The notes under the pieces were generated by a model, which was not told the DNA's origin, searched no databases, and saw only the letters and a list, made by a program, of their open reading frames with translations. The position numbers and the translations under genes are program-made. From NCBI RefSeq assembly GCF_003369915.1, contig NW_022881614.1, positions 35,648,342 through 35,712,341 on the forward strand: DNA of 64,000 nucleotides. Direction: 5' to 3'. Position 1 is the stretch's first letter, and every line of letters starts with the position of its first letter. Origin of the DNA: Drosophila miranda. Its lineage: Eukaryota; Arthropoda; Insecta; Diptera; Drosophilidae. This document shows positions 1-10,208 of this stretch, one piece after another.

Positions 1-1357
1 GCTCCATTTACAACAACTCTAAAACTTCTGTCCATTAGAAAGCTACTCAACAGCTGGAATAGCTGCGGCGGCAATATGTTTCTCAGCTTAAAGAGGAGGC
101 CATCATGCCACACCCTGTCAAACGCTTGTTGTATGTCCATAAACACAGCTACCGAATACATTTTTTGCTCCATTGCATCAAGCGCGAAGTTGACCACTCG
201 ATGAAGTTGTTCTGGCGTGCCGTGACCTTGTCTAAATCCAAACTGCCACTTTGGAATTCTTTTCTTTACAGGTTCAAGCTGCATGATGCGGTTCAGTATC
301 ATTCTTTCCGCCATCTTCCCTAGCGCTGAGAGCAGGCTAATTGGTCTGTAGCCATCGACTTCTGTGTGTTGTTTTTCTGGCTTAGGTACCATGGAGATTA
401 GCGCCATCTTCCAGCAGGTAGGAAAGTGTCCTATCCTAAGAATGCTGTTGAGGAGCAGCACTATAAATAGCAGCGCTTTTTTAGGCAGAAGTTTTATAGT
501 CCTGTTGTCCAGCAGGTCCTCACCAGGGGATTTTTTGGCCTTCAGCTTCTTAATTTGCTGCACCACCTCTTGAAATGTGACTGGGCTTGCTGGCAAGGAC
601 ATTTGAAATGGCATTTCCAATTGTAGCTCGACGGCCCTTCGTGTAACAGCAGACGTAAGATTAAATGGCTTAAATCTTTGCTCTAAACTGTCTGCGAAGA
701 TATCAGCCTTTTGCTGACTGGAGTAGCACCAACCGCCTGCTGGATTTTTAATTGGCGATTTAGGCATGACTACTCTTTTAAATCGGCTTGTAAGCTTCCA
801 GAGAGTATAGTTGAAAGATGCATCGGGGCCAGCTTTTTCTAAAATGTTATCAATGCTCGTCTGCTTGACTTTTGCAAGTACCTTTTGCAAACGGTTTGAT
901 AGTCTCAAGTAGATTTGATGAACTCGAGTATCACCCGTTCTCGCATACTCTCTTCTTACTCTTCTTTTCAGGCGCAGGAGAGCTACGGCACTTGGGGAAG
1001 AGTATCTTGTCGTCGTTGGCTTGGTGAACATTGGTTTACAGGCGCAGCAGAAGATGCAGCCAATATTACGTTTCTCATAAATATCGAGATTGCATCTTCT
1101 ATATCATCGGGACTTTTTATTTCCGTGTTGAGGTTGATTCTACTATCTAGTTCGGCTTGAAATACTTCAACGCAAGAGCCTCGAGGGAGAATTTGTTGCT
1201 TCATAGTTTTGATTTGAGGAGAATGATGCACTGATGCTACAATTGGCAGGTGATCCGAGGAGAGTTCATATTTAGTTTCGACTGACAGCTTGTTTTGCGC
1301 AATCCCGTTGATCTTCTTTCTTGATCGGCGTATTCGAATGAATGTGTGTTGGCACAC
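1..1357 (-). mobile_element. jockey-type non-LTR retrotransposon (LINE) ORF2 fragment
   Basis: Read on the minus strand, this is part of an endonuclease/reverse transcriptase ORF. Positions 1357-983 hold the end of an AP-like endonuclease, recognised by SSDHLPIVA, followed by the linker to the RT. Around 390-300 lies RPISLLSALGKM and around 150-100 lies FMDIQQAFDRVWH, both standard jockey-clade RT motifs. The ORF stops near 983 and the RT part lies in another frame, so the copy is broken. The window edge cuts it before the catalytic YADD box would appear. The endonuclease start and 5' UTR are missing on the right, where gypsy-type leader sequence begins. The exact family (for example Helena, Juan, or the TRIM element reported from D. 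miranda) cannot be decided by eye. Confidence 0.85.
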
Positions 1358-1852
1358 TTGTCCTCGACAAGTATCGATATATCGAGTACATTGGTATTTC
1401 TTATAATACTATCGATGAGTAAATCTTAAACTAATATTCAAATCTTATAAACTAATATTCATATCTTACACTTCTTAAATTTCTTTGTTTAACTGGGTCT
1501 TCTGGGGTCTTCCTTCTTTGGTTTAGCTGATAGTTTCACTTTCTTTGTGTTTTGGTTTGGTTGGTTTTGTTTAAAAACTTTGGTTTTTTTGTATTTTTGA
1601 ATTGTCTTGATTAGCTTTTGTATTTATTTGTATTTTGTATTGTATTTGTATTTGTATTTGTATTGTATATTGTATTTATTTTTGCACACCCTAAGCTCCG
1701 GTTTGTTTCCTTTTTATCTCACTTTTTCTTATCTTATATCTCACAGTCACTCCGCGTTTTTATATCTGAAGGATTTATTCCATTAATTAATTGTCCTTCG
1801 GGTTTCGGCAAGACGCAACACTTTTATTATTCGGTGCTTTTTATACAACGTC

Positions 1853-1870
1853 GCCCCACGTTGGGCGCCA
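1853..1870 (-). other. primer-binding site, tRNA-Lys type
   Basis: The minus strand reads TGGCGCCCAACGTGGGGC directly at the LTR end, sharing its first T with the LTR. This is the classical complement of the 3' end of a tRNA-Lys and the site known for gypsy. It fixes the element's orientation. Confidence 0.85.
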
Positions 1871-2400
1871 ATTAAATAACTGCGGTAGCGGATTGTGTTT
1901 TTAAAAAGTTTTTATTTTACTTCTAACTTCACTGATATAGATTTAAGTAGAGGGTCACAAAGGATTCCGGACAAAGGGTTTGCGCGATCTTAATTTTTAG
2001 CTCGACTTTGCGGTGTCGCTTCTGGATCAAGACTGACTTGAACTTTCTGACCTTTGCATCGTTGATCCCTTTCGGGAATAGTTTTTCTATAAACATTTCA
2101 ATTGATTTCGCCATCCCGAGTATTGGATTTCGTCATCCAAAGAGAGAACTGTAAAATGCCTAAAGTGCAGGATCTGCAGAAAGCCGGGAGTGAGATTGTT
2201 TATGAGAAGCCGGGTGTGGGCAAACATTGGTTTTCCATTTAGGCGAGTGTCAAAGATTGGGATTGCGGCGGGAGGCCCTGAGATTGTACATCTTAGAAAT
2301 CAATTAGGCGGAGGCCCAAGATTGAAATTGTTTTCGTTTTGGAAAGCCAAAGATTATTTACAACTCGTATAAGAGCTCAATAGAATTGGGTACGTTAACT
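1870..2400 (-). repeat. 531 bp LTR of gypsy-type element
   Basis: On the minus strand it starts AGTTAACG and ends TTAATT. It is nearly identical to the plus-strand copy at 22797-23327 and has the same length. The flank to its right begins TGCA, as does the right flank of the plus copy. The short ORF inside it, seen in both copies, is not needed to explain the sequence. Confidence 0.9.
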
Positions 2401-2585
2401 TGCACGCATTGAGGAAGGGTGTTGAAGAATGACCATCTCTAGCAATGCACGCATGTATTGACAGACATATGAGTATGTAGACGTATGTATGAGTGAGAAA
2501 CGTAACGAAGCGACGTTCTCTTATCTCCCTTTTTGTTCTCCCTTTCGTTCGGTCTCTATCTGCCTGCGAGCAGAGCATTTATTAG

Positions 2586-2840
2586 TCACAAATAAACCTT
2601 ACATATGAATGGTTGCGTTTTTACTTTTCGGTACAAGAACTTCCCTTGCAACGGCAGCGAAATTCTGTCCAACACCAAGCATGCTTCATAATGACTATCA
2701 AACTCTATTAAGTCGATGGGCTTAGTGCAAAGGTCACACGCCACATTATTACGAGAATCAAAGCATCTCTCATAATGAGATTGAAACTCTGAAAAGTCAA
2801 CGGACTTATCACACATGTTGCACTTAACTTTTGATGCCAT
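2586..2840 (-). CDS. small protein with two C2HC-like zinc knuckles
   Basis: This is an 84-residue ORF starting with ATG at 2840. It holds two tandem modules of about 33 residues with the pattern C-x2-C-x(12)-H-x3-C, CNMCDKSVDF...HYERC and CDLCTKPIDL...HYEAC. They look like an internal duplication and could each bind one zinc ion. A TATA-like GGATATAAAA lies at 2970-2961, about 120 bp upstream, and an AATAAA lies just after the stop (2582-2577). I do not recognise the family. It stands next to another small minus-strand ORF (3297-3650) with its own TATA box. It could be a real lineage-specific gene or a remnant of a mobile or viral element. Confidence 0.5.
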   Translation of the reverse strand: MASKVKCNMCDKSVDFSEFQSHYERCFDSRNNVACDLCTKPIDLIEFDSHYEACLVLDRISLPLQGKFLYRKVKTQPFICKVYL

Positions 2841-2960
2841 TTTAAGTTTTATTATTTTTTTTTTTTTTGTATCGAACTAACCACTTTCACTATTGAAATA
2901 GGACTAAGGGTTTCCTTTTTTAAATGGTATCTTTTTAGGCCCCCAAACACCTTCTTAATC

Positions 2961-2970
2961 TTTTATATCC
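2961..2970 (-). promoter_or_regulatory. TATA-like box upstream of the zinc-knuckle ORF
   Basis: The minus strand reads GGATATAAAA about 120 bp before the ATG at 2840. A start site some 30 bp downstream would leave a 5' UTR of about 90 nt that includes a T/A homopolymer stretch. Confidence 0.35.
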
Positions 2971-3296
2971 AAAACAAACAGTAGCTGCACACAAACCTGT
3001 TTCAAACGATTCCTACTGGGTCAATCTAATAATATGAGGAAAGGTTACAACCTCTATTCTACCTGAAATCCACTTATTCTTTTTGTGTAATCCTCACTTG
3101 GAAGAAACCTGTTTCAAACGAATCCTATGATTCTCTTGTAATAAGAGGAAGTGAAATTCAACCAATCAAAAGTAAAACAGCAAACATTTAAAATAAATAG
3201 TGGTTAAATGTGTTATATTTATTATATACATATGTATATATCATTTTTAGAAAAATACATAAAATATTCTTATTATATAAATATGTATTCGTATTA

Positions 3297-3650
3297 TTAA
3301 AATTTCGCCTCAGCTAATTTGACCGCAGCAATTAAGTCATCATCATCTTCATCCCGAAGTAGTTCCTGCAGTTGAGATCTTTTATCATCATCCTGATTAT
3401 CTACTAAATCGAAAATGTTGTCATCATCCGGGAAAATGTATGATGGATTATCATTATTAGGCGTTGCATTCCTTGGGTCATCGTCGTCATCATCCCATTT
3501 AATGTCACTTAACCAGGTCAAGTTGCTCTCGAGGTAGGTTTGGGTCTTAATCCCAAAAATCAAGGACAGGTCTACGGAGCTCGACTGAGAGTCCAGATTT
3601 ATGGTTGATTCCGGTTGGGAATCGATAAAAATGATTTCGAGGTCATCCAT
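3297..3650 (-). CDS. small acidic protein, unknown
   Basis: This is a 117-residue ORF from an ATG at 3650. The protein is strongly acidic, with aspartate runs near residues 52-57 (WDDDDDDP), 74-78, 86-89 and 100-104 (DEDDDD). It ends in an amphipathic LIAAVKLAEAKF. No signal peptide, membrane segment or known domain is visible. A TATA-like CTATATAATA lies at 3710-3701, about 55 bp upstream of the start, which suggests a short 5' UTR and a real transcription unit. The acidic composition resembles small nucleic-acid-mimic or activator proteins, but that is only a resemblance. It lies 450 bp upstream of the zinc-knuckle ORF on the same strand. Confidence 0.5.
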   Translation of the reverse strand: MDDLEIIFIDSQPESTINLDSQSSSVDLSLIFGIKTQTYLESNLTWLSDIKWDDDDDDPRNATPNNDNPSYIFPDDDNIFDLVDNQDDDKRSQLQELLRDEDDDDLIAAVKLAEAKF

Positions 3651-3700
3651 CGTTGTTGAAAGATTACTAGTTTATGTACTAGCTGTTAGCTGTGAGTAGT

Positions 3701-3710
3701 TATTATATAG
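3701..3710 (-). promoter_or_regulatory. TATA-like box upstream of the acidic ORF
   Basis: The minus strand reads CTATATAATA 50-60 bp before the ATG at 3650. Confidence 0.4.
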
Positions 3711-4499
3711 GCACTTTGCTATGGGACAGTGTTAGGTACACAAAGGAGGAATATAAATTATAGAGAAAGTAGAAAGGTTCAATGGCATCGAAACCGTTTT
3801 TCAGGAAACACTTAAAAAATACCTCTAAACTATCACATTAGATTCATTGCAAAGGGATGACCTACCTGTTTGAGGGTTGCTTGAATCGCAACACGGGACC
3901 AATCGTAAAAACAGGTTCATTGACAGTAAGAGGGAGGAGAGAGAATATAAATGAGTGAAGGATCGATTTGAGAGGATTTTACATGGTTGAGAAGGAGGAT
4001 TGAGATCGAAGTTAGTTCACATTATCACCGATAGGTGGCGCCACCAAGTAGTAAGGATAAGGGACGGCCGTATATTTACTATAAGTAGCTTTAATTAATT
4101 TGTATGTCTTCATATTATAATTTTATTCTTTGTGTGCGTCTATATATATCTCCATTAATTTGTGTTCTCTTACCATTCAACCCTCTATACGGACATCTAG
4201 AAACCCAGTTTTCCAACCTATGTTTTCTATAGGATGTAAATTTCAGAAACTACACACATTTGTTTTCCCAATTCAATGTTTATAAAATATCCTATAAGTA
4301 TTTATTTAGCTTGACCATAGCTAATAACATAGCAGAAATTGTTTCCCAATTCAATGTTAATAAAATATCTTATAAGTATTTATTTAACATGATCACGTAA
4401 TAACATAGCAATATGATGCACACTTACATTCAACATGCTGCCAAGCTGCACATGCTTAAGCACATGCTGCTGCAACATGCTGCGAATTTGGTAATTCAG
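3711..4499. other. non-coding stretch, AT-rich
   Basis: No supported gene is visible. It contains the perfect palindrome described separately (4034-4045) and two imperfect copies of an AT-rich segment of about 50 bp (around 4260-4315 and 4340-4395, both with CAATGTT...AAAATAT and AAGTATTTATTTA). Confidence 0.5.
4034..4045. promoter_or_regulatory. GGTGGCGCCACC palindrome, possible insulator-type site
   Basis: A perfect 12-bp GC-rich palindrome stands alone in AT-rich DNA. It includes AGGTGGCGCC, which resembles the core I remember for Drosophila CTCF. Binding is not shown by sequence alone. Confidence 0.25.
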
Positions 4500-4726
4500 T
4501 ATAAAATGCGAGCGTCCCTTATCATTACTACTCCGCGCGATTCGTGTTTTCGTTGGTCTGGCCTGTTGTTATTGTGGTCCTTGTCGTGCTCACATTCCGC
4601 TTCATTGCCACATTTGAAGGCTCGGACTTTATAGACGTGTTTTTCCAGGCCGTAGTTGTGGTTGCAGATATGGTATTGGCAACCTTGGGTAGAACCTTAG
4701 AATTTGGCTTAAGTTTTTTAAATTAA
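4500..4726 (+). pseudogene. possible short hydrophobic-protein gene that lacks an ATG
   Basis: TATAAAA at 4500-4506 is followed some 20-30 bp later by an initiator-like TCATTAC. A reading frame then runs from a GTG at 4544 to a TAA at 4724-4726. The 60-residue frame is strongly hydrophobic at its start (WPVVIVVLVVLTF), as in a signal or membrane anchor, and again at FFQAVVVVADMVL. The in-frame codon at the expected start is GTG, so an ATG may have been lost by one substitution. An ATTAAA lies at the stop. I do not recognise the product, and it may be chance. Confidence 0.25.
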
Positions 4727-5334
4727 AGGTTTAACAGTTAATGTCTACTAATATGTAATTTTTACATTGTAATATATAATAATAATGTAATATAATTAAA
4801 GAGTCCACCATACGACACCTTGACTTGGCTAGATTCTGTCTGAACGTTGGCTTGGCATACGGTCACAATTATTTCGGGGGTTGAGTGTGTTAAGGTTCCA
4901 AAGCGAAAGGAAGAAGAACAAAAACTACAGCAAAAACAAGGGGAAAGCTAGCGAACTGCAACCCTTTTTCATGACGCTTCATTTTAATTCAGTGTCTAAG
5001 GTGTGTACACACTTGCAGGTTACTTCCACTTTTTTCACACAACACAAGTTCCGTGACGCCTGAAGTTTCTGCAATATTTCATATTATTGTGACAAATATA
5101 TTGTAAAATTTTCTAGTTTCACCGTCTAGCAGAAGACAAACCTTGCAGCACCTCTTTGGTTCAAGTTGAAGGCGACGGAATATTATTTTTAGCCAGTAGG
5201 CCATAGCTAAGGTGTCGGCAGTGTCTGGTGCTCTTTCATATATTTTTGGCGGCTAAAAAGTACACTTACATATATGTAAGAAAATGGGAGAAAATTTTGA
5301 GATTAAAATTCGAATAACATTGTTTATATTGCAG
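4727..5334. other. upstream region and probable 5' UTR intron of SkpB
   Basis: No protein gene is supported here. The stretch ends in a pyrimidine-rich tract and TTGCAG at 5329-5334, just before the SkpB start, so at least its right part is probably a leader intron. The 5' exon cannot be placed with confidence. Confidence 0.4.
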
Positions 5335-5342
5335 CTATCACA

Positions 5343-5831
5343 ATGCCCATCATTCGGCTGGAATCATCTGATAAAGGAATTTTCGACACGGACCAGGAGA
5401 TCGCCAAATGCTCGGAGACCATCAAGACTGCTCTCGAAGATCTGGGCGATGAGAGTGACAATAGCATTCTTCCCTTGCCGAATGTCAACTCGCAAATTTT
5501 GAAGAAGGTGCTCCATTGGGCCACCTACCACAAGGACGACGCCGAATTGGCCGAAGAAGATGAAAAAAAAGAGAAGCGCACCGATGACATTTCGTCTTGG
5601 GATGCCGACTTTTTGAAAGTGGACCAGGGTACCTTGTTCGAGTTGATTTTGGCTGCCAATTATCTGAACATTCAGGGATTGCTGGATGTGACGTGCAAAA
5701 CAGTCGCCAATATGATCAACGGGGGAAAGTCTCCCCAAGACATCCGGGACACATTTGGTATAATGAACGACTTCTCGCCATCTGAGGAGGAGCAGGTGCG
5801 TAAAGAGAACGAGTGGTGCGAGGATAAGTGA
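5343..5831 (+). CDS. SkpB: SkpB, Skp1-family adaptor of SCF ubiquitin ligases
   Basis: The ORF encodes 162 residues, the normal length for a fly Skp1. Skp1 proteins link an F-box protein to Cullin-1 in SCF E3 ligases, in nucleus and cytoplasm. The N-terminal BTB/POZ-like part begins [20 protein letters not shown], and the tail contains the conserved [20 protein letters not shown], the TCKTVANMI helix and the invariant end [15 protein letters not shown], which forms the F-box-binding surface. The start agrees with SkpB rather than SkpA, as I remember both. The reading frame is intact. One oddity is NGGKSP where relatives have KGKSP, an extra glycine. An intron acceptor just upstream (AG at 5333-5334) implies a spliced leader. 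Confidence 0.9.
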   Translation: MPIIRLESSDKGIFDTDQEIAKCSETIKTALEDLGDESDNSILPLPNVNSQILKKVLHWATYHKDDAELAEEDEKKEKRTDDISSWDADFLKVDQGTLFELILAANYLNIQGLLDVTCKTVANMINGGKSPQDIRDTFGIMNDFSPSEEEQVRKENEWCEDK

Positions 5832-6018
5832 AGCCAACGCAATCCGGAGCCATTGGCATGCCCAAATATGGTAACGTAATGTTTATTGTTGATAATTAAA
5901 TAGTTTACCGCTCATAAAAAAGTATGGCAATGTTGTTGTTGATATCGATAGTGTTCCAGACATTTCTGGCGCAGAGATGAGTAGATTTCGATTATGACCA
6001 GAGATCGATTAATCCAAT
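5832..6018 (+). other. SkpB 3' flank
   Basis: Untranslated sequence after the SkpB stop. It includes a TATCGATA (DRE-type) octamer at 5943-5950. The left end of the next transposon follows at about 6019. Confidence 0.5.
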
Positions 6019-6894
6019 GTCGTGCAGGGGGGTGTTTATATTGTTATGATCCGCCTCTTTGCCACCCTGACCTATCGTTCCCAGCTAGCTCACGGGGAAG
6101 TCAGGGGTGTTTCCGACCCGATAAGCCAGGGGACGGATTGAACAAAACAAAAACAAAAACAAAACATACCAAAAAAACAAATCTAATTTATAGGACAGAC
6201 TTGTCCTCGTTGGCACTTTTGTCAGCGGGGATAGTTGGTTTCGTTATCTTTAGCAGGGTCCCACCCTTCCATGAGCGCCACCTTTTGAATTCGCTCCCTT
6301 TTCATATTCAGGGTATTCCCGGTATCATATTCCCGCTCTTCTTCTCGCTCTCGTCCCACCCAACTACCGTTTTCTATTCACTCATGACTCTTTTCAACTT
6401 TTCATTTTATATCCATTATATTTTCTTATTTATCTTGAACATTATTAATTAATAATCTAGGTTTATATAAAGGAAACAAATACTAACACAAAAACACTAA
6501 CAAATACACACAGAAACGTGTCTCCAGTCGGTGCTCCGCTGACGGTTCCTTGGTGCCGGTGCTCCGCTGACGGTTCTCGCACCAGTTTTCCGGCCTGGCC
6601 AGTACCGGGATGCTGCTGCTGATGTCCGCCGCTTCTGCTGATGTTGATGCCTGCCGCTGATGTCTTGGTGGGATCGTCGTCTCCACGATCACCAATTTTG
6701 TTTCCTTTTTTTCTTTCAGGGCACGTGCGGCCTCCACCATTCTCCACCGGAAACTTCTTTATTTTCTTCCTCGCCCCGTTTCCTTTCCTCCCACGCAACT
6801 CTGCCACTGCTTCCCAGGATCCACTATAGATGCCGCTGTCTCTTTCTTCTCCAGCCCTGATACCTATCGGCTCTCTCCACAACCACCCATAACA
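6019..6894 (-). repeat. putative 3' LTR of the element at 6019-12084
   Basis: The minus strand starts TGTTATGG at 6894 and ends GCACGACA at 6019, giving TG...CA ends. Its first 240 bp (6894-6652) closely match the first 240 bp of the long LTR at 25278-25035. A 40 bp block at 6384-6423 matches 25000-25039. Between and beyond these blocks the two differ completely. No clear polypurine tract precedes it, so the exact right boundary is uncertain. Confidence 0.5.
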
Positions 6895-7036
6895 CCACAC
6901 TACCGTTTCCAGGATTACTCCGCCGAAACGGGAGTGCCAAGCAGGCGGGCTTTTTCAATTAAGGGGCCCCAAACGTAGGCCATCGCCCACACCCTGAGAT
7001 TGAGAGTCTCTGGCTCCATCGACTGAGATGCCCGGG

Positions 7037-10000
7037 CTACTGCTTCAGATCCTTTGCGTGAAACACCCCAATACGTGAGCCTTGCAACATCTCCAGCTCG
7101 TACAGACTGTTGCCCATACTCCGGATCACTCGGCACTTGACGTATTTTCGGCTGAACTTCGCGTTGATGTTGTTTTTAAATTTGCTCAACACGAAATTCC
7201 GCTTATATATCTCCTGCCCCGGTGAGTACCTAATTTCTCGAGCTTTTCGATTATACCTGTTTCCTCGAACCTCATCTCGGACTATTTCCATCTTGTCACT
7301 CCTCGCCAAGGGGGACATTTGTGCATCATTTAGGGCGCCCAGTCTGCGTGCCAATTTATAATCTCGGCCGCTAGTAAACATGTGCTGCCCAAACAACACA
7401 AAGTATGGCGACGTCCCGATACCCGTGTGTATAGCGCTCCTAGCCACAGACTGGATCTCCGTCAGCTTCTCGTCCCAGCGCGTGTGATCGCGCGTGCAAG
7501 AATCGGATCACGGCCGATGACGTCGCCTTAGGCAAAGCCTTCAACCAGACATATCTGGACATGTGATCGAGGACTATTAGTATGACCACATTGCCACTTC
7601 GAGTCCTCGGATATGGACCCAGGAAATCCAGGTACAGTTTTTGAATCGGCCTCTCGGTTCTGGTTTCGGCCCCCATGAGTGGACGGTGAACCTGTGTTGA
7701 ATGTTTTGTTTCCTTGCAGGTGTTACAATCAGCCACATATGCCTTCACCTGCACGGTCATCCGGGGCCAATAATAGAACTGTCGCAGCCGTCCCAGTGTC
7801 CTCGCGATTCCTCCATGCATTGCCACATCGCTGTCGTGAGCCTGTTGGATCAGTGTGCTCGTCAGGGCTTCCGGGATCCATAGCTTCCACGAAAACTCCT
7901 CTAATTCCGGCCGGCCAAATTGTGTGCGCTTAAACAGCAGTCCTTCCTCCACCTTCAGGTCGGGAATTCATCCTCATCGCTCTGGACCGAGTCAATTTTT
8001 CTTCGGTATTCTTCATCCTCGAAGGCTGTGGTGTCGAACTCCAGGAAGTCGATAGCGTCCACGTCAAAGGGACGTGACAGCATATCGGCGACGATATTTT
8101 CCTTTCCTTTGCGGTGCTCGATTTCGAAGTCATAAGCCTGGAGAGCCAACGACCACCTGGCTAGCCTCCCATCCAGTGCTTTGAATCGCATGAGCCACTG
8201 CAAACTCGCGTGATCTGTTATCACCGTGAATGGCATCAGTTCTACGTATGTACGGAACTTCTCTATGGCTCTTACCGCCGCCAGACACTCCTTCTCTGGC
8301 ACGCTATAGTTGAGCTGTGCCCCTCTTAGCTTCGCAGAAAAGAATGCGAACGGGTGCTCTGCTCCTTCATCATCCCTCTGGAAGAGAACTGCTCCAATCC
8401 CCACGTGGCTCGCATCACACTGGATGAAGAAGTGCTTCTTAAAGTCTGGGTGATGTAGCACGGGGGCACTGGTAAGTGCTTTTTTGAGCTCCTCGAACGA
8501 TTTTCCTGCCTCCTCCGTCAGCTTAAATTGCCCTTTTCCTTTCAGACAGTCTGTCAGAGGAGCCGAGAGTGCCGAAAAAATTTCGGATAAACCGCCGATA
8601 CCAGCCAGCTGTCCCCAAAAATCTCCGGATTTTTCTCACGTTCCTTGGCATTGGTATTTGGGTGATCGCCTGTACTTTCTCCGGATCTGTCCTAAGTGCG
8701 CCGTCGCCTACGATGTACCCTAAATACTTTAAATATTTATAGCCGAATTTCGATTTTTTTCTTCCAATTGTCAGGTTTGCCTCCTTGAGACACTTGGCCA
8801 CTTCCTCTAACAGGTGTATATGCTCCTCAAACGTCCGGGAAATAACTAGTAGATCGTCTAAGTATACAAAGACATGGCTTCGGAGTCGTTGTGGAATTAC
8901 TCGATCCATCAACCGACACAGCCGTTGGGCTGCATTGCACAACCCGAAGGGCATCGATTTAAATTGATAGAGTGGTCTGCCCGGCACCGTGAATGCTGTG
9001 TACGTCCGACTTTCAGGCTCCAGCTCTATCTGCTTTAAATCGATGCTGCTGATGTACACCGTATCCTCTACGCGGCTCAGAATTGACTCGATGCTCTGCA
9101 GCGGGTAAGCATCCTTCACGGTTAATTTGTTTAGTTTCCGCGCATCCAGACACAATCGGTTTTTTCCCGGCTTACGTACCAGCGTCACGCGGTTGCTCCA
9201 CGGGCTCTCGCTGGTTTCGATGACTCCGAGGCGCAACATTTCGTCCACCTCGGCAAACAACAGCTCTTGCACCGCGGGAGACACCGGGTAGAATCGCTCC
9301 TTTACGGGTACGGCTCCCTCGATTAATTGAATTTCGTGCCTTTCGAGCGTCGTTCTTCCCAAACCATGTGTGTCGAATGCCCTGAAGTTGTTCTTCACCT
9401 GGTCCAGACGTGTCTGCTGCGTGTGCGTCAATTCGTGCGGTTCCGTTGGTCTACTCCTAGTCAGCACCTCAGCATCAATTTCGGCTAATTCCTTGTGTCG
9501 TTCTAGGCCTACTATATGCGGAGCCAGACCAAACTTCCGCCAGAAATCGACCCCTAGGTACAGCGGTTGTTTCAGCGAGGGACACAGGAACAACTCCATA
9601 GTCTGCTTCTGGCCTCCATACGTCATTACTGTCGACACATGTCCCAGTATTTTATGAGGAGTGCCGCCCGCTGTTTGTACTGAGAATTTCTTTATGTCTT
9701 GAAGTTTCAGCTCCAATTCTCCTATCAGTTCCAGGCCACCTTTCCCCAGAAGGCTCACCGATGCCCCTGTATCCAGTAGTCCCATCAGCGTCCTCGGGCC
9801 CAACTTCACTCGTGCGCGTGGCCTGTCATCCTGACGAATTGCCGAGTGGACTGCAGCACACACCTGGAGCCGCCTTCTCTTTCGCCCCTGAAACCTGTCC
9901 CGAGCCCGCTGTGCTCTGACTGCTCCCGTTCGGATACTCTCATCGAGTTCGTCCCCCATTATCCGATTCCTGGCCTGTTCGTACTGCCGCTGTCTTTCCT

Positions 10001-10208
10001 TTATCGGCTTGCGCTCGGACCATCTAGCTTCGGGTAATACCGCTTGGTTAACCTTATATATGGTAGTGTAAATATTCTTATTGCTACTTCTTTCCTTAGG
10101 GGTATCTAATTTAACGTTGGAGGGCCTATCTATTGGCTGCTTCGCGGCGACGTGGAACTCGACTCCTCCAATTGCGTCGTGCTCCTTTTCGCGTTTCCCG
10201 GCCGACAT
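7037..10208 (-). pseudogene. pol of Osvaldo/Ulysses-like element (broken)
   Basis: The ORF overlaps the end of gag by 79 bp in another frame, as expected for frameshift expression. The aspartic protease (LLDTGAS, about residues 148-154) is followed by the RT with YLDDLLVIS. The first catalytic aspartate motif reads SSIDLKQIELEPES, four residues shorter than usual (the DAFW-type segment after IDLK is absent). The ORF stops at 8523, and RNase H continues in another frame at 8461-7955 (QCDASHVGIGAVLF, ITDHASL). Integrase resumes at 7952-7440 with its HHCC zinc region (H...H, then CNTC) and first Asp (LYLDFLGP). The second Asp and the Glu of the core are deleted before the C-terminal part at 7447-7037. 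It cannot encode working enzymes. Confidence 0.85.

Larger units (their letters stand above)
1380..2400 (-). mobile_element. 5' end of a gypsy-type LTR element (LTR plus leader)
   Basis: Read on the minus strand, this is an LTR (2400-1870), a tRNA-Lys primer-binding site (1870-1853) and about 470 bp of AT-rich untranslated leader with T- and TTTGTA-rich low-complexity sequence. No gag follows, because LINE sequence starts at about 1357. The same LTR occurs in plus orientation at 22797-23327 as the 3' LTR of the element at 13200-23327. The two differ at only a handful of sites. This piece is therefore either a truncated second copy or the displaced 5' end of that same element. Confidence 0.85.

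Noticed and set aside
1618-1875. A plus-strand ORF with a hydrophobic start resembling a signal peptide
   Set aside because: It is translated from T-rich low-complexity leader DNA of the minus-strand gypsy-type element.
1929-2114. A 61-residue ORF (MAKSIEMFIEKLF...) that also occurs at 23083-23268
   Set aside because: It lies inside both copies of the gypsy LTR, so its recurrence is explained by LTR identity. No start context or domain supports a protein.
5364-5837. A 157-codon minus-strand ORF opposite SkpB
   Set aside because: It is the antisense shadow of the conserved SkpB frame and has no own features.
6463-6900. Minus-strand ORFs in the LTR at 6019-6894
   Set aside because: They lie in LTR/untranslated sequence, are low in complexity, and are not conserved in frame in the matching block near 25035-25278.
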